DNA of 64,000 bases from Bolinopsis microptera (lineage: Eukaryota; Ctenophora; Tentaculata; Lobata; Bolinopsidae): positions 13,587,337-13,651,336 of the forward strand of contig NC_087080.1 of the NCBI RefSeq assembly GCF_026151205.1, given 5' to 3'. Of the stretch, positions 11,525-22,232 are shown piece after piece. How positions within the stretch are numbered: the first letter of the stretch is position 1; each line of letters opens with the position of its first letter. Under the pieces are notes generated by a model. That model saw only the letters and a program-made list of their open reading frames with translations. It made no database searches and was not told the origin of the DNA. Position numbers and translations under genes: made by a program.

Positions 11525-13456
11525 CACAGCAGTGATGACACCCTCAAAGAGCTTGTTGAAAAGCGTCACGATCTCCGACAGCTACTTAACAATAATCAAT
11601 CTCTTGATCGATCTACATTAAGGTCATCCATCAACCACCTCACTAATAGTATCCAGAAAAGATTAGTTGAAGTGAGGTCTGCTCAAGCTGATCAGACCTA
11701 TAGTGATATTACTAACACAAACGATTCAAGGAAAATGTTTGAAGCAGTAAGACATCTTCAGAAAAGTAAACCACCTAATAACTCGATTGGTGTTCATGAT
11801 GAAAATGGCTGTTTGATTGCATCTGACAACATGAAAGCTTCTGTTGTTAGAGACTATCTCGAAAAACAGCTGACTCGCAATGAGCAACCTCTCGAGCCTT
11901 TTGAGGGTCTACCACGTGCTCTCAATGTCCCTTTTACTGGAGTTGAAATACATGCAGCCACCTCTAGCTTGAAAAATGGGAGGGCTAATGGTCCTGATGG
12001 AATACCCAACGAGCTAATTAAGTACTCTAATAGTACAGTCCATGAACATTATGCTGGAATCATAAACAGTTGTTTCAAGACACATACTTTTCCCATTTCC
12101 ATTGGAGAGGCTACTATAACACCCTTACAGAAGCCAAAAAAACCTATTGGTCCTCTGAAGAATTTACGTCCACTCACCTTGTCCAATGCAGCCAGAAAAA
12201 TTTTGTCTATGGCTACTCTTAAAAGGATCGAAGAAAAAGTGAACGCCTTCACTGGTCCATGGCAGTGTGCATATAAACGCGCTCGTTCTTGTGCTGATAT
12301 TGTTTGGTGTCAGCGAGTTCTACTGTCAGTTGTCCAAAGGAAGAAATGGGAGTATCATCGCATGGGCATTGATATGTCTAGTGCGTTTGACACGATCAAA
12401 CGGACTACGATTCTTGAACTCCTGAAACTGTGTGGCTGTACTGAGGATGAGCTGAGGATTGTCCGGTTGTTGTTGTCCAACACAAAGCTACGGGTGAAGG
12501 TAAATGGAGTTCTTTCAGCTGAGTTTTTAAGTCTCCTTGGAGCTTTCCAAGGTGACTGTCTATCCGGCTGTCTGTTCACCCTTGTCTTGGCTGGTGCTTT
12601 GAATGAACTTAGATGGACTATAACAATCAGTTTAGATAGGCCGATTCCCCCGATTACTATTGCTGGCCTTCCACTTGACACTGAATATGCTGATGATGTT
12701 GACTTCAATGATGAAGAGGAAGACAACTTGAGAGCTATTTTGCCCCAGGCAACAGCTATACTCGAGAAATGGAACCTCTTTGTCAATGAAGACAAAACGG
12801 ACTTCACTCATGTTTATTTAGCTAGTACGGGTGAAGTCGACAATGATGGAAAATTAGTGTCGGGGAATGAAGCATGAAGGAAAAGTATCACTCTAGGGTC
12901 CGTCTTGTGTAGCAAAGCTGATATTCAGCGTCGCATAAACCTGGGATATGCTGCTTTCAACAATTACAAGAAGGCCTGGAGTGATAAACTGCCCCTAAAC
13001 AAACGTCTAATACTGTACAATGCTTTAGTCGTATCGGTTCTTATGTACAACTCATCCTGTTGGGCCGTCCCCAAAATATTCCTTGAAAAACTAGATGTTG
13101 TTCACCGCAGACATCTTCGCACTATTTTGAATATAAAGTACCCAGGAGTCATCTCCAACAAAAACTTGTATAAACGCTGCAATGCTGAACCATTGTCAGA
13201 AAAAGTGGCCCGTAGTCGGTGGAGAATGTTAGGACATGTTTTGCGGGGTCCTTTTGACGGACCAGCGTTTTCTTCCCTCATTTTTGCCATCAATACACTG
13301 GACTTACCAGGGAGAAGAGAAAGACCCCAAAGCAATCTATTCTCGCTGATTGTGCATGATTTATGTAAAAGAAATATTTATTTGAATAATATCTTTGACC
13401 TGCATTATCTCCGTAATTTAGCGTATGACAAGAGATATTGGCGGGAATTACAGTGA
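11525..13456 (+). mobile_element. 5'-truncated LINE reverse transcriptase with one in-frame stop
   Basis: One frame runs from about 11525 to 13456, broken only by TGA at 12875-12877. Downstream, RKSITLGS follows where related elements have a Trp, so TGG to TGA is the simplest reading. RT motifs are in order: ANGPDGIPNELIK and LRPLTL (fingers), GIDMSSAFDTIKR (motif A), GAFQGDCLSGCLF (motif B) and EYADDVDF (motif C, about 12685). The C-terminal part has SVLMYNSSCWAV, VVHRRHLRTILNI and RSRWRMLGHVLR, typical of non-LTR elements. No endonuclease domain precedes it, so it is 5'-truncated, probably near 11525. The nearly clean frame suggests a fairly recent insertion. Its clade is uncertain. Confidence 0.88.
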
Positions 13457-14175
13457 AGTTTTTGATTTTTAGTTTTTATTTTAGGGAAAGATTAGACTTG
13501 GGCGTTGTTTTTTAAACTATCCCTTGTTTAGAACTTTGATTTAATAATTTGATTTGTACAACTCAAAACCCTGCTCCGAAATTGATTCTCTAAATTATAA
13601 TTCGTAGTTTGTGTTGCCAAGTTTCAAAAACGATCCCATGAACATTATGAAGAGTAGGGAATTTAAAAATTGTCAATTTTGGTTGATATTTTGTGTGCAA
13701 TAGGATAACACATACACTCTGACCTTCAAGGACCCATAGCTTTGGCCAGGATTAATATTCTTTGATAAAAAGCATCTGGAATATCTCACTCTTTGCCTTT
13801 TGAAAATTTTAAAAATAAATTATCCACAACATTGAGACCCCAGCCCCCTTAACGTATTCTCCATAATTTATAGTATACCATTTTTGAATTCACATTTTAT
13901 TTATTTTAAATTTGATACAAACCAACTTGGTTTTTAAATCTCTATCTTTTAAATAGTTTATATAAAGATGTTTTTTGAAGATTTAATAATAAAAACTGCC
14001 TATTTGTGAGAAAAAATAATATATTTAAACTTTGAATTACAGTTTCCATTTAATTTAAACAGTTGATCAAATGAATGTTACTGAACAGTGAACATGACTT
14101 TGTTATTTGTTTTTCATTGGCAAAATACGATTAAATGGGAACAGTTGCCACTTACCAATTATGCGTATTATGTAC
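13457..14175. other. LINE 3' flank and RIIAD1 upstream region
   Basis: T-rich sequence after the reverse transcriptase stop may include the LINE 3' untranslated region. The rest is AT-rich with no supported exon. The RIIAD1 promoter presumably lies in or near its right end. Confidence 0.4.
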
Positions 14176-14355
14176 TTACTGTCACCAAGATGTAACTAGG
14201 TCCAACGGAAAAATTAGGTCTCACGCAGGAATTAGGTCTCAAGCAGGCGCGGCTTTTAAGTGTATTTATATGTATATCACGCGCCTGCGTGAGACCTAAT
14301 TCCTGCGTGAGACCTAATTTCTCCGTTCGACCTAGTTACATCTTGGTGACAGTAA
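14176..14355. mobile_element. 180-bp hairpin MITE just upstream of RIIAD1
   Basis: The left end TTACTGTCACC (14176-14186) and right end GGTGACAGTAA (14345-14355) are perfect inverted complements. The match continues inward through AAGATGTAACTAGGTC and repeated AATTAGGTCTCACGCAGG segments, so the strand can fold into a long hairpin with a short AT-rich loop near 14255-14275. No coding capacity. It ends 24 bases before the RIIAD1 ATG, so it lies in that gene's promoter or 5' untranslated region. Confidence 0.75.
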
Positions 14356-14379
14356 TTTAATATTCCAATTGTCAGTGTC

Positions 14380-15648
14380 ATGGAGCATGCTGTGATCGAG
14401 AAAGCTAACCCAATAGCTTTATCAGAAGACCAGAAAGCAGCTTTAAATAAATATAAGATACAAGCTCGAAAAGACAATGAGATATTTCTGCGTCAGCATC
14501 CTGAAGTATCCTGTCTCATTTCAGATTTCCTCCATGAGGTTAGAAATGACATATTTCTGCATTTGATTCGCAAAATGAAGGTGTTTCAATAAAAAGGCTA
14601 CAGCTTTGAACTAAATAATTACACCGTGTTAGGAATCTTTAAGACGTTGAAGATATTTTATAGTTCTTCATTGTAACCAGCTTTGTCGATTTTCTGTTTT
14701 GTCAGGTTTTATTAAAAAGACCAGAACAGGTGGTAGAGTTTGCTGCGAATCATTTTACACAGCCTGACATCAGACCTCGAATAAACTCTCAGGTAACAAA
14801 TCTAGGACAAATTTAAATAGTTGAGTGACACATATAATGTCTTCTTTGTAAAAATTAGACCTACATATTACATATATAGGATATGAATTGTTCAAAATCT
14901 TACTTAGATGAATAATAGCAATTAGCAGAAAATTTATCGAGAAAACGAGACAATAGTCAATCATAACCCAATATGACACTCGCTTTTCATGTTTTATCAA
15001 TTAAAGATAAATAATGTACTGGAGACAACATTAAAAGCTATTAATACAATTAATACTCCTATTGACCAGCTTATCTTGTCATCTTTAGTGCAGTGTGGCT
15101 TGTATTTAAATTGGAATAAATTGGCTAGGGTTTTAATCACTCAATGAATCCACAAAACTTGTAATTAAATGCCAAAAAAGTTGTTATAACGTTAGGATTG
15201 GAACATAAAAAGTGCTATCAATATCATGAGATGAATTAGTATTTAAATATCCGGTGCCATTAAACAATGGTAATGTGGTTTGATTGCTGGTTAATGTGAC
15301 TGAAACAGCTATTGGGGAGGTTAACCTTTAAAACTTTATTTCAATATTGTGCCACGGTCTCAACTCATCTCGTTATCTCGGTGAAAGTTGTATTTAACAG
15401 CTTTTAAGGTTGAAGGGGTCAACAAAATTTTATTCCTATTTTATTAACTGAAACAATTACCCAAATTATACGCTCTAATAGAGGGTTAAAACAGGCCATC
15501 ATGAAGGTACTACTTACTACTATGGTGGAAAATGGACTTTCAAAATCTTATCATTATATTATAATCGTTATATTTTCAGATTAAAGAGGAGAAGAAGCTA
15601 CTCCGACGGGAAGCAAGAAAAGCTGTTAAATCAGCAGAAAAAGCGTAG
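14380..15648 (+). CDS. RIIAD1: RIIa domain-containing protein 1
   Basis: Three coding exons, 14380-14538, 14706-14792 and 15580-15648, have GT/AG borders and keep phase throughout, giving 104 residues. The N-terminal part (ALSEDQKAALNKYKIQARKD and NEIFLRQHPEVSCLISDF) followed by VLLKRPEQVVEFAANHFTQP matches vertebrate RIIAD1 (KFKIQTRIANEKYLRTHKEV, FLKRPDNILEFAADYFTDP). The RIIa fold dimerises and docks amphipathic helices of A-kinase anchor-type proteins. In cilia, such small RIIa proteins sit on axonemal structures such as radial spokes. The C-terminus is a short Lys/Arg/Glu-rich helix. The chosen ATG is the first in frame after the hairpin MITE and is followed by G. The next plus-strand gene, DNAJB13, begins 770 bases downstream and is also axonemal. 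Confidence 0.92.
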
Positions 15649-16417
15649 ACTTAGTCAAAACATTCATTTTAGAAAGTGAAATGAAGTGTATAAAAAACTT
15701 GCACACATATCGATCAGATGCGGACTGCGGAGACAGTTTGAGCTTGCCATAAAATTGGAAAAGATCGTTTTTTATATTTATATCTGCAAAGTGGATTATG
15801 CTGGTTTTCAACATATCAATCGAAATAAGTTCCTCTTATTTACTCGCGTCTTTAAGAGGAGTTTACAAAATTCCGTATGAAGCTTGTGTGAATAATTAAA
15901 GGAAAAATTCACTCTTACACTACAGCGAATATGGTCGCCTGTTTTTATTATTTGCACGTTTAAGATGCATGCTGATTGAAATTAAAGCATGCGACTTGTA
16001 TTCGACTCTGAAATCCTGTAAATTGTACATTAGAATGTTAACTTGTATAGTAGTAGAATGTGATAAATTGTACGGTAGCATGTTAAATTATGAATTATGA
16101 TATGTTTTAGTGTCAGAAAACAAAACTGATGTAAAATCACATTCTCTATTTAACTGAATCCCGATTTCAATTATTAGTATTATATCTTTGGATTTGAACA
16201 ATTTGACAGTTTGTCATTTTAGAATTGAGATGTTATTCCCTCCCACAAAGTTTTTCAATTTACTATAACTATTAGAACATGCTCAGTTCTGCTTTATATG
16301 TAGAAATAACAGAACTGACTGGGACAGACAGGATTTAGGTGCCATTTGTAAAACATCGAATAATGTTTTGGATTATTTTAATCTGCAAGTTATCTCACAA
16401 AAATTTAAAATATAGCC
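15649..16417. other. Intergenic spacer between RIIAD1 and DNAJB13
   Basis: The spacer should hold the RIIAD1 3' untranslated region and the DNAJB13 promoter. The two short open frames here (62 and 64 aa) overlap on opposite strands and resemble nothing known. I found no strict X-box match near the DNAJB13 start. Confidence 0.45.
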
Positions 16418-18236
16418 ATGGGAAAGGACTACTACCATATCTTGAATTTAACAAGGAGTGCGTCAAATTCAGAAGTGAAGAGGGCGTACAGAAAGCTTTC
16501 TCTAAAACACCACCCAGATCGTTCAGACGACCCCAAATCTGAGGAACTCTTCTTGGAGGTACCTTTTCACATCACTTGCTTCAATCTAAATTGACTTCAG
16601 CTAACTCTTCAATCTTCATTATAACCGTCCGTATCATCTATACTCGGATATGTTTTAATTTCCTACAACTGTTTACTGTTTAGGTAGCAGAAGCGTATGA
16701 TGTACTCAGCAGTTCCAACACACGTGCTGTGTACGATCAGTTCGGAGAGGAGGGGCTGAAGAGCGGTGTCCCCACTACCGATCTAACTGGAGGTTTCTCC
16801 GGGGGTTACGTCTTCCATGGTAACCCAGATAAAGTCTTCAGAGAGTTCTTTGGTGGTGATAATCCCTTCAATGAGTTCTTTGAACCCCCAAAAGATCCTG
16901 ACATGGCAATCGGTAGGTAGCGTCATTTTTGATTGTTGGTTATTGTTGATAGGCTAGTTGAATTTATGGTCATTAAAATGAACAAAACCTTACGAGATTG
17001 ACATAAATAAACAATAGACCTCGAATTTTAAACTTTTATCAGGATTTGGGGGACTCCGTGGACGTGGTCGCCCAAAACAAGACCCACCAATCGAGCGAGA
17101 TTTAGCATTAGCGCTGGAGGAAATCTACTCTGGTTGCATCAAGAAGATGAAGATCTCCAGACGCGTGATGAATGATGACGGTCACACTTCCAGCATCAGA
17201 GACAAGATCCTGACTATCAATGTCAAACAAGGGTGGAGTGCCGGAACTAGAATCACTTTCCAGAAAGAGGGAGATCAGGGTAAGTGTATGATGCGTAAAA
17301 CAAGTTAACTTTACTACTTTAGAAGGGCCCTACTAAGCTAATACAGTTTATTGACTTTAATCGTGAATTATTGCAGTATGAAATATTTACTATTCCCTAT
17401 TACACAAACCAATGCAACTGTTTAAAACATATGTATTTAACCAAGTTTGGCGAAATTTCGCAAATTTTGAATGTTTACAGGTCCAAACAGCATTCCAGCG
17501 GACATAGTTTTCATTGTGAAGGATAAAGATCATCCCTTGTACAAGAGAAACGGAGCAGATCTGCACTATGTGGCAACGGTTCCTCTCAGCAAAGCTCTTA
17601 TTGGCTGTGTAATTGAAGTAGGTGCAAGTCAGCAAGTTCTATTTTAATATTACATAAACTAGATTTCGAACATTCCAGATCCGTATTTTTTAGGCAAACC
17701 CCTCCCCCTTGGGTGGCTTACTTAATACATGAACGACGAACGTTGTTGTAATCACTTTATAAGTCTCGAGGAATATATCACAAGCATAAAAGAATCAACA
17801 TGAACAACCTGATATTTCTTGATAACTCTGAGCTCGACTTTAAAACTGTATAAATACTTTTGTATTTCGAGGTTGACACAATCTTATTGCTCATCTTCGT
17901 TATTTTTCGATATTCAAATTGAAATGTGTTTTCAATTTCCAGCTCTGTTCAAGAACAACACTTTGTTGTTTCAGCACAATTGTTTGCAAGACATATTTTG
18001 ACCAATAATTAACTATTCTATAATCACAGGTCCCAACATTAGATGGGAGGACGCTTAGCATTCCAATAAACGATATCGTACAGCCCGGATACACTAAGAG
18101 GGTAGTAGGCGAAGGAATGCCAGTCTCAAAATCAAAAGACGAAGAAAAGGGCGATCTTGTAATCTCCTTTGACATTGTATTTCCGACAAAGCTGGAAGTT
18201 CACCAGAAGAGTCTGTTGAAACAGGCGCTTATGTAA
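16418..18236 (+). CDS. DNAJB13: DnaJ homolog B13, radial-spoke Hsp40 (RSPH16)
   Basis: Five exons (16418-16558, 16684-16912, 17043-17279, 17481-17617, 18030-18236) splice in phase to 316 residues, the same length as human DNAJB13. The J domain occupies about residues 1-66 ([20 protein letters not shown]) with HPD at 32-34. [20 protein letters not shown] and NPFNEFF follow, then the two beta-barrel peptide-binding domains ([47 protein letters not shown]) and a C-terminal [16 protein letters not shown]. The signature FHG-P-KVF-EFFGG-NPF-EFF separates B13 from other class B DnaJ proteins. In motile cilia and sperm the protein is part of the radial-spoke neck/stalk and spoke assembly. The J-domain motif is the active HPD form, whereas mammalian DNAJB13 has HPL. 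Confidence 0.95.
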
Positions 18237-18730
18237 ATAGGTCGAGAAAACTATGAGACACATTCTTCCTTGGTTCGTTGTTCGGAACCACCCAATACAG
18301 TCAAGTGTTAGATTAAATTAATAATAAGTTATGCGCCAATATTAAGTGAGAAACCAGGATCAGATGATATAATTTTAAAACTGACAATTTCCATATTGTC
18401 GGTAGCAGAATTATTTACTTTCATGAACTGGAATACTTGCAGTTATAAATAAGCCAGAAGCCTGTATATAAGTTCTGTACATAATCGTTTGATATTGAAT
18501 AATGGAGTTTTTGTTTCCAATTGTCAAATGTTTTTATATAACGCGTTTTTCCTGTGAATTTTGATACAGTGATATGTTTGGTCAAAATTCAAATCACCTC
18601 AAATAATAATCACGCGACATTTAAATTAGTAAGCGAATTTTGTGTACTCTATTATCATACTACTCTTTTATTATACTCTGATTGGGTTCATGCCATCTAA
18701 CTCAAAATGTTTTTAGCACTGATCTTTAAA

Positions 18731-18913
18731 ATGGAGAATAAGAAAGAAGAATCTTTGGAGGATCTGGCATCTCTGTTCACGAAGCAAGTACAGGGTTCCG
18801 AGTGGTTGAAAGAGCACACTCCTGAAAAATGGATAGGAGAAAATAAGGAGCTTTATCAGGAGATTCAAAATGAATATAAGAAGATTGACAATGCGATGGA
18901 AGGGAAAAAGTAA
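18731..18913 (+). CDS. Small acidic helical protein, unknown
   Basis: A single open frame of 60 residues starts MENKKEESLEDLASLFTKQV and ends with a stop at 18911-18913. An upstream in-frame ATG at 18707 would add eight hydrophobic residues, but the second ATG has better protein character. The sequence is rich in Glu and Lys with few rare residues, and is predicted helical. It lies between two plus-strand ciliary genes and begins 495 bases after DNAJB13 ends. I do not recognise it. It could be a small ciliary protein, the last exon of an unseen gene, or chance. Confidence 0.4.
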   Translation: MENKKEESLEDLASLFTKQVQGSEWLKEHTPEKWIGENKELYQEIQNEYKKIDNAMEGKK

Positions 18914-19197
18914 AGGAACAATTTTCCCTAGTTTGGTTTTATAATGGGCCCATTTCCACCCCAGCTTTTTTCATATTAAAATATTTTCACCAAGATTAAA
19001 TTGTATTTTTCATTGACATTTTTGATCCACCAATTGGCACGACTGGTTAGAAATGAATTTTAAGTTTCTCAATTTCCACTATATTTATTTTATGTGCTAT
19101 TTGATAACGTTATAGAGGTGGGAACATTGTTTTTTGACTGGATACAACATGCGATAATTTAACGTTTTACGCGCAATTATAATGCGCGGCTCGTTTG

Positions 19198-19211
19198 GTT
19201 GCTATAGGAAC
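19198..19211 (+). promoter_or_regulatory. RFX X-box upstream of SPAG8
   Basis: GTTGCTATAGGAAC fits the X-box consensus GTHNYYATRRNAAC at every position. X-boxes bind RFX transcription factors and commonly lie within a few hundred bases of ciliary gene starts in nematodes, flies and vertebrates. This one is 184 bases before the SPAG8 ATG on the same strand. Confidence 0.65.
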
Positions 19212-19394
19212 AGATCAAACTATTGTTAAATTAAAAGTGTCAGCAGTCTGTAAGAAGAATTTATCATTGCATTTGGCGCGCTGTGACTGATGAAAAATGA
19301 GCAATTCCTAACTGAGTATTGAATCTATCTTTTTTTCTATCTAGTTATCTCTTTATACTTAAAATAGCTAACGAATGTTTTCTCACCTTTAGAA

Positions 19395-20347
19395 ATGACT
19401 CAAACCAACGGAAACGGCAAAGTTTTAATAGAGAATTGGGTGGAAGAGAGAGCGTGCGAGACGTACGATAAAGACGCCCACGGGCCAGAGGTGAACAGAT
19501 CAGGGCATGTGGGGATAATATCGACTAAAGAACCAGAAACCATGGAATCCCTGAGTACAACTGTTCGAGAGACGTTCAGACCTCCTTCCAGGCCTGATAT
19601 TAGACAGAAAGGTAAAGAAAATTGTGAATCTTACTGATGCAAAAGTCTGCTGCAGAATTTTACATTTTGTATGTGTCTGTACCTTGTTAAATTGACTCAA
19701 ATTTAAGATTCTTCGACCAGGCATATATTTATTGAATAGTGTTCTTCTTTCAGGATCAAGGCTGTCACTAAGGGAAACTGCAGTTTATGACCAGATCTCT
19801 CAAGCAGTTGAAGAGGAAAGCAAACCACCGAAGGTATTTCTAGCTTTTAGCCCTTTATAATATGCATCTGAAAAACATACGAGATATTGTCTATACAATT
19901 TATTTGAAACTTCTATTAGTTCTAGCATCATGATATTTCAATTTCAGATAGTACCTGATTACCAGAGTACAATGCAAAAAGATTTCCACAGAGAATTTGA
20001 CTCTGACTGGCCTGAACCTCTGTCCCATCACAACGTTTTAAAAGAGCTGCCCGTTTCCTACTGGACCGACGGAGTCGCTAAAGGTTTGTAATTATCACTT
20101 TAATTGCTGATGAACATATAAGGGTACAGATATGACAGTTAGATACCAGTCGAAACTGGTTTAATGATTAAAAAGAAATTTAAATTAATTGTTCGCAGGT
20201 GTTGAGGGAGTAACGCAGATACGATGTGAAGGATCGCCCTTCAAGAAGAACACAGCATTCAGCACGCCTACTGAATTCTACATGGATCAGCCTAAACCTT
20301 ACGAGGATACCCAATTAGTCAAACAGCATGTTTCCAAGTACTGTTAA
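19395..20347 (+). CDS. SPAG8: Sperm-associated antigen 8 (CFAP143) homolog
   Basis: Four exons (19395-19611, 19754-19833, 19948-20083, 20199-20347) join in phase to 193 residues. Hallmarks of the SPAG8/CFAP143 family appear in order: VLIENWVEERACETYD near the N-terminus, MESLSTTVRETF at about residue 50, PVSYWTDG, GVEGVTQI, and SPFKKNTAFSTPTEFYMDQP near the C-terminus. In vertebrates this is a microtubule-associated protein of sperm and motile-cilium axonemes, reported as a microtubule inner protein. The ATG at 19395 follows CTTTAGAA, which could be an acceptor of a 5' untranslated exon. It lacks the long low-complexity N-terminal extension of mammalian SPAG8. It converges with ODF2, whose stop lies 1.4 kb further on. 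Confidence 0.88.
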
Positions 20348-21761
20348 CTAAACTCATGGCTTTAGAATTAAAGCAGAATATAACTTTGGTTCAAAATAAA
20401 GGATCGCACCGAAACCAGATAAAATTCGTGTTACAGATTAGCTTGAACTGGATTTTTGCTATTCATTCGAGACGATTTTATTACCCACGATTAAACATGA
20501 CTTTAATTATTTCTTTTGACTTATATAACAGTTTCTTCTCATCATGACTTGGGGATTCCAATATAAGATGACGCATTTAATTTCTGACCTCCGATTTGAC
20601 CTTTCCTGTTGTAACCATGATTTGACCATTCATATAACCATGATAACAGTATTGTATAGATATTCATGTATTATTGTAAACTGAACATCATATTGATTTG
20701 TATTTTGATAATTTTCCCTTTCAATCCCATGCCTTTCTTATTCGCTGTTTGTTAATTATCATTCCCTCAAAATAAAGTGTTCTGACACAAATAGCCATGA
20801 CCATTCTTAATAGTCAGATTTGACTCTTCTGTCTGTCTTTTTATTCAGTCCGATACAGTGGAGAATGGGGATTACCTAAGATCACCTACAATATTTTAGC
20901 CCATCTTAATGGACGGTAATTTTGTAATACATTTAATAAAGCTAGTGTGTAAAAGGAAAACTTTTTAATTCATTTAAGCAATTACGTTGGTTATATTCAA
21001 ATAAAATATCGTTACCATGGATACAGTGATGGTAATCAGGGACACGTTAGTTGTATTTTAAAAGAAAATATTCTTAGTAATACCATACTATGCAAGTTTA
21101 ATTTTGAATATTGTGTGCACACATCAGTTAAGTCAAGTAAGATAAGGAAATCATGTCATTTAAAGTCACACCTTCTTTTAAATTAGGTCTGTTAAGTAAA
21201 CAGTAGTATAAAACTTAACTTTTCGTATGTCATTGAACGAGCTTTGTACAATAAAGCCCTTATTTACCGCGGAGTTTGGGGGAAGGAAACACCCGTGGTA
21301 AATTGGAGTTTGCGATAAATCGATGTATTGATTGTTCACCCTATGCATATTGAGCCTTTATTTGGGGAAAGGAAACGGCCGCAATAAATCAGAGTATGCG
21401 GTAAATCGGGGTTTTACTGTAATAAGTGAAAACGAAATGCTACTGAAAATCATGCAATTATTTTTATTCCATTGCAATAAGAAGCATTTTCGAAATGCCA
21501 AATACAAAAACAGTTTAAATTGAATAAGAAAATACGACACTCTGTTATAATTATAATATAAAGTCTCGGTCAACCAACTCTTTTGATCTCAATAATGTTC
21601 CCCAAACCAATCTGAAATACAAATAGTAATCACAGCCCTCTCTAACTCACTCAAAACAATTAGTGTATTTAACGAACGTCCTCCAAAAAGTTTGCGTTAA
21701 TTTTGTCAAGTATAAAATTGAGTCTGATGACGTCATTTGATGATGTCACTTGGTGATGTCG
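20348..21761. other. Convergent intergenic region SPAG8/ODF2
   Basis: It holds the 3' untranslated regions of two converging genes. AATAAAGTG at about 20771 could be a SPAG8 polyadenylation signal. Near 21255-21415 a diverged unit of about 100 bases (TTATTT, GGGGAAAGGAAAC, GTAAATCG) occurs twice. No exon is supported. Confidence 0.4.
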
Positions 21762-22232
21762 CTAGTAATCCACATTGAAGCTGGCTGATTTAATGGGAGA
21801 CGGGGCACGTTTAAAGGTTGGTGAGAATCTGCCAGTGTAAGGAGTGCCCTGCTCCAAGGTCGTGTCTCCGAATACACTGCTGTACGACTGCTTCAGGAAG
21901 TTCACATAGTTCTGAGAAGAAGAAAAGGGTTTGATACAGGGGGACAATGCTGAACAAATAATTCGCCTGCCCCTAATTTATTTAACATGTTATAACACAT
22001 TCAGCTTAAATGTAATGTTATCGCCGATGTAACTTTGTAGATTAGATTCGATTTTTAGATTGTAATTACATCTTTTTAATAACATTTGCACACCGCCTTA
22101 AAAGAGTATAATATATCCTATTCAGATATTGAATCGATTTTAACCCAGTACCTGCATGCTTCTTGTGGTGTTATTAGCTTGTTCCAACCTCTCCCTCATT
22201 TCGTTTATTCTCTGTTGGGAGCGCTTCTCAGC
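21762..22232 (-). CDS. ODF2: ODF2/cenexin C-terminal exons
   Basis: Two phase-0 exons, 22152-22232 and 21762-21911, encode the end of ODF2. The first gives RINEMRERLEQANNTTRSMQ after a short Arg/Gln-rich start. The second gives NYVNFLKQSYSSVFGD and runs to the stop. Human ODF2 ends LKDRLEQSESTNRSMQ then NYVQFLKSSYANVFGD, followed by a Ser/Pro-rich SPIRSRSP tail. Here the tail is RFSPTFKRAPSPIKS. The preceding part of the protein is encoded 15.4 kb upstream at 37598-43002 and ends precisely where this segment should begin, also in phase 0. ODF2 forms outer dense fibres of sperm tails and, as cenexin, the distal/subdistal appendages of mother centrioles. Confidence 0.9.

Noticed and set aside
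12355-12807. 150-codon minus frame under the LINE
   Set aside because: Shadow of the reverse transcriptase frame on the other strand.
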